Source: Thalassia testudinum
Lineage: Eukaryota; Streptophyta; Magnoliopsida; Alismatales; Hydrocharitaceae
Direction of reading: 5' to 3'
NCBI GenBank assembly: GCA_037157565.1
Contig: JAZHRO010000063.1
Span: 152,074,501-152,138,500 of the forward strand
Length of the DNA stretch: 64,000 nucleotides
Shown one piece after another: positions 1-12,052 of the stretch. Both the position numbers and the translations under genes were made by a program. A model generated the notes under the pieces. The model saw only the letters and a program-made list of their open reading frames with translations. It ran no database searches and was not told the DNA's origin. Position 1 is the first letter of the stretch. Each line of letters begins with the position of its first letter.

Positions 1-1390
1 GCCTACCCTATGGGTTGACGGGCATTCCAAGCTGGTTGATTGACCTGATTTGGGGGCAACTGAGTATACACATGACCCTAACTCATTGGTCGTTGCAGAG
101 CATAGTTGCTGGGTCAGAATTGGGTCTGTTGCCCTGGGTTTTTCCAGAAGTTAGGGTGGTTTCTCAAACCCAGATTATAAGCATTAAAGTAGGGGTTGGA
201 TCTAACATTCTCCTGTACAGCACAGACATCCTCGTAGGGTGAGGATGGAGAGAAAGAAAGGGAAGGATAAAAAAAAATTGGGACCAAAGGCCCCAGTTTG
301 GAACCCGCGGGGTTCCGAATAATGCTGACTCACAGGTTGAGCCGCATCGAGTTGATTTACGAACCCCTGTCCAGAAGGAGCTCCCGAAGAATGGAATCCT
401 GAATTTTGGGATTGAGTGGATCGAGAGTTCATAGAATTTCCATCCATCCACTGTTCCATTCTCTTAGCAACCAAGTCCACCTTGTCAAGTTTGTTACAAA
501 TCAATTCCATATCAAATGGGAGATTCATGAACTCCATTAACATTTGATCTGGGCTGCTGGGACCGGTTAAAAGTATCCATGGAGGCATGATTGATTGAAT
601 TCTTGCTCATTTCCTCAAACAAATCATGTGCACTATCTGCGTCTTTGTTGAGGAAATTACCTCCGCAAGAAGCATCCACGTGATTTCTGAGTTGCTCAGT
701 CAACCCGTGGTAGAAGATCTGCACGAGTTGCCATTTTGGCACCTCATGGTGTGGACACTTCTGCAATAGGTCCTGGAATCGCTCCCAGGCCACATGAAAC
801 TGCTCCCCCGACTGTTGGGTAAAGGTAGTGATTGCCCGTCTCAAGGCATTAGTACTTTCGATAGGGAAGAATTTCTTCATAAAGGCCAATTTCGACTCAT
901 TCCAAGTTATAATTGGTCTTCCTATTGTCTTGTACCAATGAGCTGCTTTATTCGTAAGAGAGTGGGGGAAGAGCCACTTGATCATTTGCTCCTCATTCAC
1001 GTTTCATGCCTTGGTGGTCTGGACCAAAGTGGTCAAGTCCTCCAAGTGTTGAAACGGGTCTTCGAAGCCAAGCCCATGGTAATGTTTGATCAGGCTTAAC
1101 ACCTGGGGCTTGATTTCTATGTCTCCGACCGGAATCTAGATGCTGGGACGTTCCCTATAATTTGAAGGATCATAAAAATCCTTCAAGGGCTAAGTGCCCT
1201 GCATTCTCTGGAACCATTCTTGCATTCTCTGCATTTGTTCCAGTTGCCTTTGGAATTCCTCCTGTGGATCCCGAGGCAGAGGAGGCTGTTGGTCGGCCAT
1301 GGGATCAATTTGACTAAAATCCAATTTGAGCCTCCTAGAATACTCTAATGGTCCTTCCAATCGGGGATTCAATGACTGTCTTCCCAGCAT
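1..1390 (-). pseudogene. gag: Broken Athila-type gag (element A)
   Basis: Retrotransposon Gag, the structural capsid protein. The clearest stretch (1000-512, 162 aa) has the Gag-core pattern AAHWYKTIGRPIITW, then FMKKFFPIESTNALRR, TQQSGEQFHVAWERFQDLL and CPHHEVPKW, matching the Gag of element E almost block for block. An N-terminal piece (1390-1190) begins MLGRQSLNP and a C-terminal piece (588-202) follows in another frame, so the gene is split by several frameshifts and stops. No CCHC zinc knuckle is visible in the part present. The left edge cuts the gene before any protease. The family assignment rests on the Gag motifs and is firm; the gene cannot make a full product as it stands. Confidence 0.8.
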
Positions 1391-2584
1391 AAACTAGGAG
1401 AAGGTCGGAAGGACTAAGGATAAGGACCTTGCAGCACAACAAAACAAGCCTGTCCTTAAGTGGGGTAGCCTAAGTATCTACAGAATCCCAAAACCCACCT
1501 TAAGATTGTAAATAATTTACTCTACTTGTGTCTATTCAATCCAACTAGTTAGAAGGAGGGACTAGGGAGAAGGTTCTTCCTTCAGCTTGCGCCTCTGGTT
1601 CCTATTGTACCCCCCAGCCGCAGTCGTTTGACGCTACTCCCCTAGCTAGACATCAGATTAATCAGTAAAAGTAGGTTAATCAAAAACAATCTCAGACTAG
1701 GGCCCAAAGAGTGAATCAGTCCTTAAGGCCAACGTCTACTCGATTTTGTTAAGGCCTGGGATTGTAGTGCTTATGGAATGGGTTGTGCCCTTAATGATTG
1801 ATTGAGAATTGTGTGTGTGCACAACCAGGGTTTTTAAGCAAGATTATTTGTGATGTATAAATTTTAATGTTCAAATCTTGCTTAAGTAGCTTTTAGGGTT
1901 TAAAATTTGGTTGATTTCAATCAAGTTTAAGGCAAACCAGGTTTTCAACCATGGGTGAAGATTGCTTTCCTTTAAAACCAGAAATAAAGTGGAGTGCTTG
2001 GAATAAACCTAAATTGAAAACCCTAAAGAGAAGCTACTTGATGAGTTGATTTTAGGTAGAGTGGTGTGACCCAAACAACTCAAACAACGGGCCACAACTG
2101 CACCACTAGGTTAGGCACACAAAGATGGTTAACCTAGACTGATTTCTATTCTTTTATGTGTTGCTTTGTGTGTACCGGTTCCATAGATCAGAACCCGGTT
2201 GAGTAGAAGCAAATCAAGTAGGTTAAGTGCCTTGAATGTGGGTGTATGTTGTGTGTCTGTTGAAAATTACCCCACAAAATTATCTTTTTGTTGTTTTTTT
2301 ATAAGTGAGGGTGGAATGAGTGAGTGAGAATCCAAACAACCAAACTAATCCTAGGACTTATGCAAACACCTAGGTTAATTACAATTTGAATTTAATGTGA
2401 CAAATGAAATCTATGGAGGGGGAAGAATGGGGAGCACTTATAGTTGTCTTCAACTACACTTTACTCTGGTCTACCGCTTGATGATTCCCTGATGGAGGTC
2501 TCTATAAAACAATAGACACAAGAGAAAGCAGTTAGAAGACAATAAAGTGCGTGAAATGTGAAAAGAAGATCGAAAATCGTTGCC
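1391..2584 (-). other. 5' leader (untranslated region) of element A
   Basis: About 1.2 kb between primer site and gag with no credible ORF. It contains a block near 1540-1680 that is strongly similar to the leaders of D (about 17740-17880) and H (about 59150-59290). This shared leader is the main evidence linking gag-bearing A to the gag-less D and H. Packaging or dimerisation signals would be expected here, but none is identified by sequence alone. Confidence 0.6.
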
Positions 2585-2602
2585 TCCCCGGCAATGACGC
2601 CA
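2585..2602 (-). other. Primer-binding site of element A (tRNA-Asp type)
   Basis: On the minus strand it reads TGGCGTCATTGCCGGGGA, two mismatches from the form TGGCGCCGTTGCCGGGGA seen in H. That form is complementary to the 3' end of plant tRNA-Asp, the usual primer of Athila/Tat elements. It lies three bases from the LTR end. Confidence 0.85.
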
Positions 2603-2605
2603 AAA

Positions 2606-4338
2606 TGTTGAAGCTACGGGTTACTACGCTATCATATTTGGTTTTGAAAATCTGTCGTTGTAGTTTGAAAGCAAAGAACTTGTGTTCAACAAATAAAATA
2701 TATATCGAAATAGCAATCCCGGGTCAAACTCAGGGAGGCTACGTCTATCTAAATTCGTAATTATATCTTTTTAGGGTTTCTTGTTGAAAAGTGGAATAAT
2801 TACAATGAAGCAATGTAAATAATCAGAATAATAGAGAGAGATAGAGAAAGAGAGAGAGAAAACATGCACTTAATATTTCAAAATGTTTATACAACTAAAC
2901 CAGTGGGAAATTACACTAGAAAGCAGGAAAATTCTACACTAGAAAGTTGGAAAGAGGAATGGGAGAGAGAAGTTATCTACCTCGACGATTGCTTGAAGGA
3001 CGAGCTGGATGGGACGACACCTGGAAGACGAAGGATGGAGCGGGAAGAAGGAGGTCGAGGCAGGAGGAACGAGAATAGGGCAGCACGTCATCGTCGTCGC
3101 GGGATCCGCTTTTGAAATGGGGGCGAAAATTTGACTTTATCTCTCGAGGAGCATCCCGGGTATGGGACAAGCTTCTCTTGAACTTTGGAGAGGGAGAGAA
3201 GAAAAGGAAGGGATGAGAATTTCGTATGGAAGGGGTCTCCTTTTATAGTTTTAATGGAGTGAGGGCAATTTGGTCATTACAAGTTGAAAATCATTAACTC
3301 AGGACCTTTAGTGACGGATAAATCTGTCACTAAAGGCCTGAATGTGGCCATAGTGGGGCGGTGCGTGTGCACCCGCTCACCTCCCCAAGCCTCAATGCCT
3401 TTCCACGTTCTCTAAATCTCGGCCGTTCGATCGTGAGATCAAATGGCTGAGAGCACTCCTCACCTCGCCTCCTTTACGCGCGCATACTCGTGCGATCCCG
3501 CGTCACGCGGGGGCGTGTGATGGCGCATGGATGCCATCGGGCACGCATAGCCGCTGGATCTTCATCAGGCGGTCGATCACGCTCGTGCACCCGCTCGCTT
3601 CTCGTGGCTCGAACCCATGCCAAATTACGATCGAATGCCTTATCCACTGTGCTACGCACGTGGATGGGCGGGAAGTGTGCGTTAGGTGCGTGCGATCTGG
3701 ACCGTTGGATTGAGATCCAACGGTCGAGGCTGCGTCTTCAGTTGGGCTTCAAAGAATGAAGGCATCGGTTGGGATCCCTCTCAGCCATTGGATCTTGATC
3801 CAACGGCCGAGAGGCGTGGGCACTAGAGGCTTCAAGGGCTATGTGTGACCGGTTGGGCAGCCAAGATGGCACCACATGGCACCATCTTGGCTGTTCATCT
3901 TCTGGATGATGTAGATGGTGACATGGGTATCGGATTGAGTCGATTTTCACGTCGTTAGGCTGCGATTGTCGATCCGAATCCATCTATGCTGTTGGATTTG
4001 TCATCTGAAGTGCGGATTAACACATCTTAGCCCTTGATCTTCTAGGGTTCCTCAGTCTCTATCTAATGATATCGATATCCGATTAGGGCAATCTTGGAGT
4101 CGTTGAACTCCAACCATTGCCTTGATCAGATCCGTACGGTTGGATCTTCGATCCGAGGCTCCGATAAAAGGTTGCCCTGTCCTTGAACATAAAAGGAGAC
4201 AATTAACCTCCATTTTATTCAGACTAATCTAAATGCAAGATGATGCATGCTATGCAATATCTATAGTATGTAATGCAATTCTATGCTTAAGAACATGCAT
4301 AAATAGACATTTTATGTAATATAAACATGTTTACATCA
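2606..4338 (-). repeat. 5' LTR of element A (alpha family, 1733 bp)
   Basis: On the minus strand it begins TGATGTAAAC and ends in the CAACA type terminus (forward TGTTGAAG at 2606). It matches the LTRs of D and H along its length. The TATA box is the forward CCTTTTATA at 3239-3247. Upstream are three inverted repeats: 3305-3336, 3700-3725 and 3858-3893. A has one copy of an R-region segment that is tandemly doubled in D and H. Confidence 0.9.
3239..3247 (-). promoter_or_regulatory. TATA box of the element A LTR
   Basis: Minus-strand TATAAAAGG followed by GAGACC, at the same place in every alpha LTR (13533-13541, 19616-19624, 57432-57440, and from 63473). Transcription would run leftward into the A leader and gag. 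Confidence 0.7.
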
Positions 4339-4934
4339 ATCAGGTATGTCAATCTACACACTATTTGAATTAGATTCTATTTGGTTTGGGGGTCCACAAC
4401 AACCTTGATTTTCTAACCCGGGCTCTGGGAAATCATATTGATCCTCAATATTATTCCAAGATGTCTCATCATCTTCAGAAGGGATGTATGGGTATTTTTG
4501 ATCAATGGCTTACTTTAATTTATTTAGCATGTACCCACGTTTTTCCATGAGACCTTGGTACACCTCCCAAAGGTGTGGATTTGACAAACATTGCATATAC
4601 TCAGTATTGTGCAATCTCCACAATTCACTGTATTCAGTTAAGAGATCGTCCTAGGTTGAACCATGTAACATTTGTGTAAATAGCATTCTAGCACGATTCA
4701 TCATGTGGGTTGTTGTTTCTGGTATAGTAACTTGAATGCGTCTAGATGGATTCAAGTTTTTGTAATATTCATCATGATGTGATAGAGCATCCTCAATCAT
4801 CTTTTCTTTCATGCTTATTTGGGATCCAGGTTTCCTAAAAAGTCTTCCTAATTTGTCAGGTTGCATTTTCAAATCAAGTGGGTGAATCAATATGTAGAAT
4901 CAAATTCAGGTTCAGATTTGAAGTGATTGGATCA
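4339..4934 (-). pseudogene. Decayed beta-family ORF (element B copy)
   Basis: Minus-strand remnant of the same protein seen in element C. The readable part (4890-4651) contains LKMQPDKLGRLFRKPG, then SMKEKMIEDALSHHDEYYKN and NPSRRIQV, nearly identical to the C copy at 12120-12260. The likely original start lies near 4934 and is followed by in-frame stops, and A interrupts the 3' part. I recognise no domain. The segment is charged and helix-prone, like a short coiled coil. It is not Gag, protease, RT or integrase by any motif I know. Confidence 0.55.
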
Positions 4935-6102
4935 TATCAGAAATCCCCGAGAAGATCAATTCTAATGAGGCCTCTAGGTTAAACAACCTAGGGACCTTTC
5001 CTATGTTTGTGTTCTAAAGAATAGATGAGGGACTGGATGTAAATTGTACCCAATCAAGGCACCCAAAGATTTTGGATGACTAAGGCTTGTTTTGAGGTGG
5101 ATGATACCTCTGGATCAAAAATTCACACACCTGAGAAGCACTTACGTAGCCAGGAAGGGAGAACCCCACAAAGACCCCTACACTGTAGATTGTCCCCATG
5201 GGTTACAGGGTTTCCCCTACCTGACCTTGTCACTGCAGTTCCAAGTAGACTAGAATGTATGAATTGAGACATTAAGTCTACCAATTTTATTCCTAGTTTG
5301 TCCCTTGGATTTCACTTGATTAGAAGTATTTTTTGAGAAGACACTTGATTAGAAGTTAATTCAATTTTGTGACCTAATTTAGAGGTTGATTGGTCTACAA
5401 GGTTAACCAACTTCACCTGACCTGCCCTAAAAAATGGAGAATGAAATCTGGGTCAAGACCCAAGAAGATCACCTTGAACTGACTCTCAGGTTATTAGGTC
5501 CACAATTTTAGGGTTTAAGTTAATTTAGAGCCTGATTTTAGGATTCTTCTAATTAGATCTTTTCAAGCAAGGCTTTGGGTAGTACACAAATGCAGAAGGG
5601 TCAATTCCCTTTAATTTAGGCAAGTGTGAAACTAACACTTCAAAACCCTAAAGTAGAAACCCTAATTGGTTCTATTTTAAGTCCAATTAGATTTCAAAGT
5701 GTACACCTTGGACTCAAACAAGAAGGTGAGTAGTCCAAGATGTTTAAAATTAAGTGTAAATCCCTAGTAGGTACAGACAATTTGGGTAGGGATCTCTAAA
5801 TAGAATCGTCTCAATCTTCAATCAGATATCAATTTGAATTCAAAAATCAGGAAACTTGCCTTAGAATGATAATTACTAGGAAAATAAGGCAGATGCATCC
5901 TAATTGATTTGTTTCCTTTTTCTATTCCAAAAGATTAGGAGGTTGATTAGGGAAGAAGAGAGACCTACCCCTAGAGTGGTTGATTTGTGCTGAAGATCTC
6001 TTTGTGATGTACCTCACAAAATCACAAATAAAGCAAACAAGGCAAGTTAGTGCTCAAATAACAATAAAGAAAGATAAGACTAATGTGTGAATTGCCCGTT
6101 GC
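4935..6102 (-). other. 5' leader of element B
   Basis: Non-coding. About 5118-5258 is the minus-strand counterpart of a block conserved in the leaders of C (11744-11871) and E (23590-23720). Sequence next to the primer site also matches C closely. Confidence 0.6.
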
Positions 6103-6120
6103 TTCCCGGCAACGGCGCCA
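6103..6120 (-). other. Primer-binding site of element B (tRNA-Asp type)
   Basis: Minus strand TGGCGCCGTTGCCGGGAA, one mismatch from the form in H, three bases from the LTR end at 6124. Confidence 0.85.
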
Positions 6121-6123
6121 AAA

Positions 6124-8166
6124 TGTTAATGGGCTATCGAGGAGTTTTAAATCATTTTGTTGCAGCAAAGCCTTAATCACTCAAAAATAATTAAATTTAT
6201 ATGCTCAGATTCAACGAAGAGTTAGAGGTCGATCACAAAGAGCAAATAATGGAATTCGCGACATTAATCTCATTCAGAATCAATGAGCACAATAAATGAA
6301 ACACAATAAAGATAGTTAATGAATCAATCACTCAGAAATATATTCAATAAGAACTAATGTATGATGAAGCAAAAAAGAAAGAGAATCAAAACAATGGTGA
6401 TTTGAATCACTACTAATCCTCTTTAATTAAACATGCATTCAATTACTCAATTATTCCAATCAGAATTCAATTATAAACTATAGTACTTAAATAATGCAAC
6501 AATGTTATCACCAACTCAGATCAAACATTGATTTCCTTCCTCAGACGGCTTAAGTGTCTCAACACTTAGCCTTAGCAACACAAGGCTTCTCCTCTAAGCC
6601 TCCTCTTCTTTCAAGCCTTCCTTCTTTCTTCTCCTTTTCAATGCCTTCTCTTTCTCTTCAAACCTTCTTCTTCTTTCTTCTTCTTCAAAGGCCTTCTTCT
6701 CCTTCACAGCACACAAGGGAATCAACTCCCTTGAGCGGCTAAGTGTCACACAGAGCCAAGTCTTCAGAGAGCAAAACCCTTCCCCAGTCTCTCACAAATC
6801 CTCCTCTTCTCTCAATCCTAGGGCATATTTGAGTCAATAACTAGGTAAAATGGATCTGGGTAATTGGGTTTGACCAGGGTCACCGGGTGTGGGTGGTGAC
6901 CGAAGAGTGTGTGAGGAAAGGTGAAGGGACCTCACCCCTGTGTTCTTAGGCAAATAGGCTAGAAAACAAATCCAATATACCTGTTGTTGTTGGTCTCAGA
7001 TCCCACGATGTGGGACTAAAATGCCAATGCTTCCTTACGCAAAGCTACAGTGCGTTCTTCGCTCAATTGGCTGTGCTGCAACTACTGGGTCCTTTGATTG
7101 AGGACCTGGGCGGCTTTGTGATTCACTTCTGCAGTGCCAAGGAGCAGAATTGAGGGAGATTGCAGTCGGAGCACTGCGTGGTCAACTGGCGAAGGTGAGG
7201 GTGGCGGTGAACAGACATGAGATATGGCCTTATGACCATATTAAAACATCGCAGGCTACTTGCCAAGTGTTGGTGGAGGTGGTCGTGGTGTTTGCATGGA
7301 GTGGGCATGTGTGTGGTGGCTGAATGGAGGCGAAAGGGGTGAACAGAGATGGGTGTGTTCGGTGGAGTGTTTGAGTGGGTGAATCGAGGAATTAGGCGAG
7401 GGGTTTTGTGCGGGGAGGTGAGGTGGAGAGACGACATTTGGTGGTGTGTGGCATCGCTGGAGCTTTGCTGAAGTGGAGGAACAAGGTGGCGTTGAGGGCA
7501 TATCAGTGGTTGAAAGAGGAAAAGAAACGGCTAGGGAGATTAAGGAGGATAAGAGGAAGGAAGTGACCTAGCTATAGGATGAGTAGGAAGTAGATTCCCA
7601 CGCCGGTGTGATGGCCGAACGTGGGGAAGATGAGACCTCCATTGAGGGAGACGGCGGCGGGGAAAGGGGGGGACACTCTCGCTATAGCTGGAGAGACACG
7701 GACAAGTGTAAGGAAGAAGAAGGATGGACTAATTTGGCCGTTGGCCGTCCGTCAGACCGTACGGAGGGTTGACGCCGGAGCTTAGGTCGGATGAGGCCGA
7801 AGATGAGGGAAAGAAGAGGGCTTTCGGCCAAAACCTAGCCAAAAAGGAGTAGAATTACATCCTGGGTCATTTTATAGCCCTTAGGGGGTGTTTCTAAGCA
7901 AGGAGAGAAGCTTTCAAGCTTCGAGAGCTTCATACATAAAGGGTATCCAAATCTTTCATGTGTTCATATGAGAGATTGGGAAGGAGTTAGGGTCCATGGC
8001 TAGGTTCATTTGGAAGGGAATTCCTCAAGGAATCTCCCCTATAATTTTGGGAGTGTTTAATTGAGAATCGAGCGAGAAATCCTCGCTCGTCTCAACGGTG
8101 AAGCTTCTGTTCACACTAATGGAAGTAGGGACCTAACTACAAAGACGATGAGAAGCCTAGGGACCT
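6124..8166 (-). repeat. 5' LTR of element B, truncated at its U3 end
   Basis: On the minus strand it ends CCCATTAACA at 6124, just before the primer site. A TATA box lies at 7876-7869 (TATAAAAT). It aligns with the C LTR from about position 670 of that LTR onward, so the first ~670 bp are missing exactly where the C LTR starts. A TTTAGTCCCACATCG motif is present on the minus strand (7020-7006). Confidence 0.75.
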
Positions 8167-10910
8167 TGATGATGACATCATCAAGAGCCATAACTAGCTT
8201 TAATTAGTCAAAATCAATTGACAAATGCTCTTACATAATTACCTGAGAGTCATAATTTACTAAACATCCATTATGAGAGGAATACATTAAAACAGAGTTA
8301 ATTTTATAGTTTTGAAAGCATATCATGAATGTAGACTAATCATGGGATTTCCTAGGGGTTAATCTAAGTTCTAATGAACATTAAAGTCTAATAAGAAGGT
8401 CCATGCAGACAAAAATAGTTTTTCACTCACTTCGAGAACTAATCCATAACCCAAAACCCTAATTTCAGACCCACTTAAATAAGAGAGGTTCTGGTTAGGA
8501 TAAAATCCATCTAAACCTTCCAAACTTCATAGAAAAATATCCCATGAGGTTTGGTACCCTTGATTTGACTATTGGAACATATTTTGACCTTAAACAGAGT
8601 CACAGACAAAAAGTTACCCTAATTTGGGTTTTTACAGAGATTGCTTAGTAAAATTTGTCAAAACCAAAATCCAATTTCACCATCAGATTCCTTAGGTTAA
8701 AATTAGGTTTTTACCAAAATTTGGGCCCAATCAGAGATCATCTTGACCTGGTTTGCATTTTAGTCCAGTTAGACTCTCTCTCTCATACGCCCTAGCTTTT
8801 GAAATCCTTGAAAATACCCCCCTAAGTTCTTCATCTTATTTACAGTTAGGTCCCTGCCACCATGGCAAATGTGAACCCAAAATAACCGAGCTTCAATCAG
8901 GGATACCTCCCTGATTTCTCGACCAATCCCTTCCAAAATTGGAAGGGATGATCTTGAGGTTATCCCTAATCACCTAAACCACATCTTAGACTCAGATTTG
9001 GCCCAAGAAGCTCATGCGAATCCTTAGAACTTTAGGGTCTTCTTCTCTAATTTCTCAAGCTTTTCAAGCTTGTTCCAAGTTTGAAAGCCTACCCGAGCCC
9101 TATAAAAGCTCCTGGGTCTTCTAACCATGCTCCATAGCTAGGAATAAGTCCAAAATCCCTCTTCTTTCCCTATCTCCAGCCTCCCTCTCCCTCATCCTAG
9201 GGATGGCCAACGGCCAAATTGGCCCATCCCTCTTCTTCCTCATGCTCGTCTGCGTCTCACCAGCCACTGCAAAAGCATCCTCCTCCTTTCCTCACCGCTG
9301 TCTCCCTCAATGGAGAAGTTTTCTTCCATGGCACCAGCCAATCACAGCCAGCGCCCTCCTACCCCTTTCAACCGTTAACATTAGGTTTCCTCATTCCCTC
9401 TTCTTCTCTACTCTCTTTCCCTCTCCTTAAACTCTTATTTCGACCACCGTTCACATCGTTCATCCTCCGTCTCACCCACGACCGGCCGAGCTTCGACAAG
9501 GCCTCCATGGTTCCACAAGGCGCCACTCACCTTGCCACGACTCTCATAAGCATTGCCGTGCTCCACTAACCAAAACCCTTCAAGAAATTGAGGGGATTGG
9601 TTTCTCAGACACCCTACCGGGCAAGACCTCATCCGCACCACCTTCTCACTTCCGTCTAGCCACCACACACCCTAACACGCCACGCAAACACCACGACCAC
9701 CTTCACCAACACTTAGCTAGTATCCTGAGCTATTTTAACATGGCCAAAAGGCCGTATCTAGTGTTTCAGGTATCCGCTACCCTCCGTCATCACCTTCGTC
9801 ATCTCCGATGACGTTTGCCGTCCTTCAGCTGCATTCGCCCTCAAGACCACTTCCTAGCCATGCACAACTCTCCCAGGGCCTTTCCCTGGCCCTCAATTGG
9901 AAACCACATCCGCGACATCACCTTCAATTGGAGGCCTCACCCCCAGCAGCTACACGCAAAGGAAACTAGTGGGGATAGTCCCACACTGTGCACAAACAAA
10001 GCGGCAGCAGCACATATTAGGTTTTTGTGATCAAGCTCTATCGCGCAAGCACTGAGGGGTCGGGTCCCTCATACCCCCTCACATCCGCTAACCCACCTAC
10101 TTGACACCTCGCTGGTGACACCATTCCCGCAAGCTTCGTCACTGTACTTGACCTGTTTACCCATACATGGATCCAAATATGCTCTTAGTTTGAGAGAAGA
10201 GAAAGTGGAATTATGAGAGAGCGGGGGAGGGTTTTGCTCCTGAAGGCATGTCCCTGCGTGACACCTAGCTACTCAAGGGAGTTGAATCCCTTGTGTGCTA
10301 TGAAGGAGAGAAGCATTGTGGAGAAAAAGGCTTTGATAGAGAAAGGAGAAGGAGAAGAAGGCCTTTGAAGAAGAAGAAATATTCTGAAGGAGAGAGGGAA
10401 GGCTTTGCTTGTTAAGAAAGAGAAGGCATTAAAGGAAGCGAAAGAAGAAGAAAGAAGTAAAGGCTCTCTGAAGAGCAAGAAGTAAAGGCTATCTGAAGAG
10501 CCTTGTGTTCTGTTAAGATGCCTGATTGAGTTGGTTCTGAGCACTGTTGAATAATTTAAGAACATAAGTTAAGATTGAACTATGATTGAAATAATTGAGT
10601 AATTGAATGCATGCTTAAATTTGAAGAATAAGTGGTGATTCAAATCACCATTGTTTTGATTCTCTTTTCTTTTTTATCTATGATCCTGTGATCTTATTTG
10701 AATAATAATTTGATCATGCTTATTCATTACATATTTGTTATTATTGTGCTCATTGATTCTGCATGAAGATTACTGTGTGAATTCCATATTTGCTCCATGT
10801 GTTCGACCTCAAACTCTTCTTTAATTCTGAGTTATAAATTTAATTATTTTCGAGCGATTGAGGCTTTGCTACAATGAAATGACTTAAAACTCCTCGATAA
10901 CCAGTTAACA
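8167..10910 (+). repeat. 5' LTR of element C (beta family, about 2.74 kb)
   Basis: Begins TGATGATGACATCATC (8167; a start at 8170 is also possible because TGATGA repeats) and ends CCAGTTAACA at 10910. The TATA box TATAAAAG is at 9101-9108. It is similar throughout to 47341-50065 and, more distantly, to the LTRs of E and G. ORFs seen in it are not credible genes. Confidence 0.85.
9101..9108 (+). promoter_or_regulatory. TATA box of the element C 5' LTR
   Basis: TATAAAAG after GAGCCC. The same box is at 48257-48264 in the 3' LTR. It lies about 930 bp into the LTR, marking a long U3. Confidence 0.65.
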
Positions 10911-10913
10911 TTT

Positions 10914-10931
10914 TGGTGTCGTTACCAGGGA
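10914..10931 (+). other. Primer-binding site of element C (decayed tRNA-Asp type)
   Basis: TGGTGTCGTTACCAGGGA, three transitions from the form in H, consistent with an old copy. Confidence 0.75.
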
Positions 10932-12052
10932 GCAACGCGCAATTCATGCATTAATCTTATCTTTCTTGATTTTCATCTGAGCACTAGCTTGCCCTATTTG
11001 CTTATTTGTGATTTTGTGAGGTACATCACGAAGCGATCTTCCACGTAAATCAACAACTCCAGGAGTAGGTAAGCTTTCTCTCCTTCCCTAGTCAACCTCC
11101 TAATCTTTGGAAGAGAGAAAGGAAACAAACAAATTTGCCTTATTTTCTTAGTAATTATCATTCTAAGGCAAGTTTCCTGATTTACGAATTCAAATTGATA
11201 TCTGATTGAAGATTGAGACGATTCTGTTTAGAAATCTCTACACAAATTGTCTGTACCTACTAGGGATTTACGCTCAATTCCAATCATCTTGGACTGCTCA
11301 CCTTCCTGTTTGAAGTCCAAGGTGTACATCTTGAGATTAAATTGGACTTGAAATAGAACCAATTAGGGTTTCTACTCTAGGGTTTTGAGGTGTTTGTTCA
11401 CACATGCCTGAATTAAAGGAAATTAACCCTCCCACATTTGTGTGCTACCCAAATCCTTGCTTGAAAAGATCTAATCAGAAGAACCATAAAATCAGGCTCT
11501 AAATTCACTTGAACCCTAGAACTTTGGACCTAATAACCTGAGAGTCAACTCAGGGTGATCTTTGGGTCTTGACTCAGATTTCATTCTTCATCTTTTAGGG
11601 CAGGTCAGATGATGTTGGTCTACTTTGTGGGCCAATCAACCTCCAAATTCGGTCACAAATGAATTAACTTCTAATCGAGTGAAATCAAAGTCACAAACTA
11701 GGCTAAAATTAGCAGACTTAAGGTTTCAATTCATACATTCTGATCTACTTGGAACCGTAGTGACAAGGAAGGTCGGGTGGGGGAAGCCCTGTAATTCGTG
11801 GGGACGCTTTACCATGTAGGGGTCTTTGTGAGGCTCTCCCTTTTTGGCTGCCCAAGTACTTCTCGGGCGTATGGATTTTTAATTCAGAGGTATCACCCAC
11901 CTCGAAACAAGCCTTAGTCATCTAAAAATATTTGGGTGCCTTGATTGGGTCCAATTCACATTTAGTCCCTCATCTATTCTTTAGAGCACATATATAGGAG
12001 AGGTCCCTAGGTTGTTAACCTAAAGGCCTCATTAGAATTGATCTTCTTGGGG
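10932..12052 (+). other. 5' leader of element C
   Basis: Non-coding. It is colinear with the leader of B. The block 11744-11871 matches the Athila element E leader (23590-23720), linking this gag-less family to E. Confidence 0.6.

Larger units (their letters stand above)
1..4338 (-). mobile_element. Element A: Athila-type LTR retrotransposon, alpha LTR family, 5' part only
   Basis: A minus-strand element entering from the left edge. Read on the minus strand it shows a 5' LTR (4338-2606), a tRNA-Asp type primer site (2602-2585), a long leader and a broken Athila-like gag (1390 down to the edge). Its pol region and 3' LTR lie outside the window. The LTR and leader match elements D and H, but only A has gag, so A looks like the gag-bearing relative of those gag-less copies. 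It is inserted into the internal region of element B: sequence right of 4338 aligns with the ORF region of B and C. The TSD cannot be tested because the other end is missing; ATCAG at 4339-4343 is the candidate. Confidence 0.85.
4339..8166 (-). mobile_element. Element B: truncated non-autonomous LTR element (beta family)
   Basis: Minus-strand element with a 5' LTR (8166-6124, lacking its first ~670 bp), a primer site (6120-6103), a leader and the start of a decayed ORF. It is interrupted at 4338 by A. Its internal region is colinear with the plus-strand internal region of C, so B and C form a large imperfect inverted repeat of about 8 kb centred near 8166. No gag or pol is seen in the portion present. 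The missing LTR start is not found to the right of C, so a deletion after C inserted is the simplest reading. Confidence 0.75.

Noticed and set aside
794..1099. 101-aa plus-strand ORF
   Set aside because: Antisense to the A gag, which has clear Gag motifs on the minus strand.
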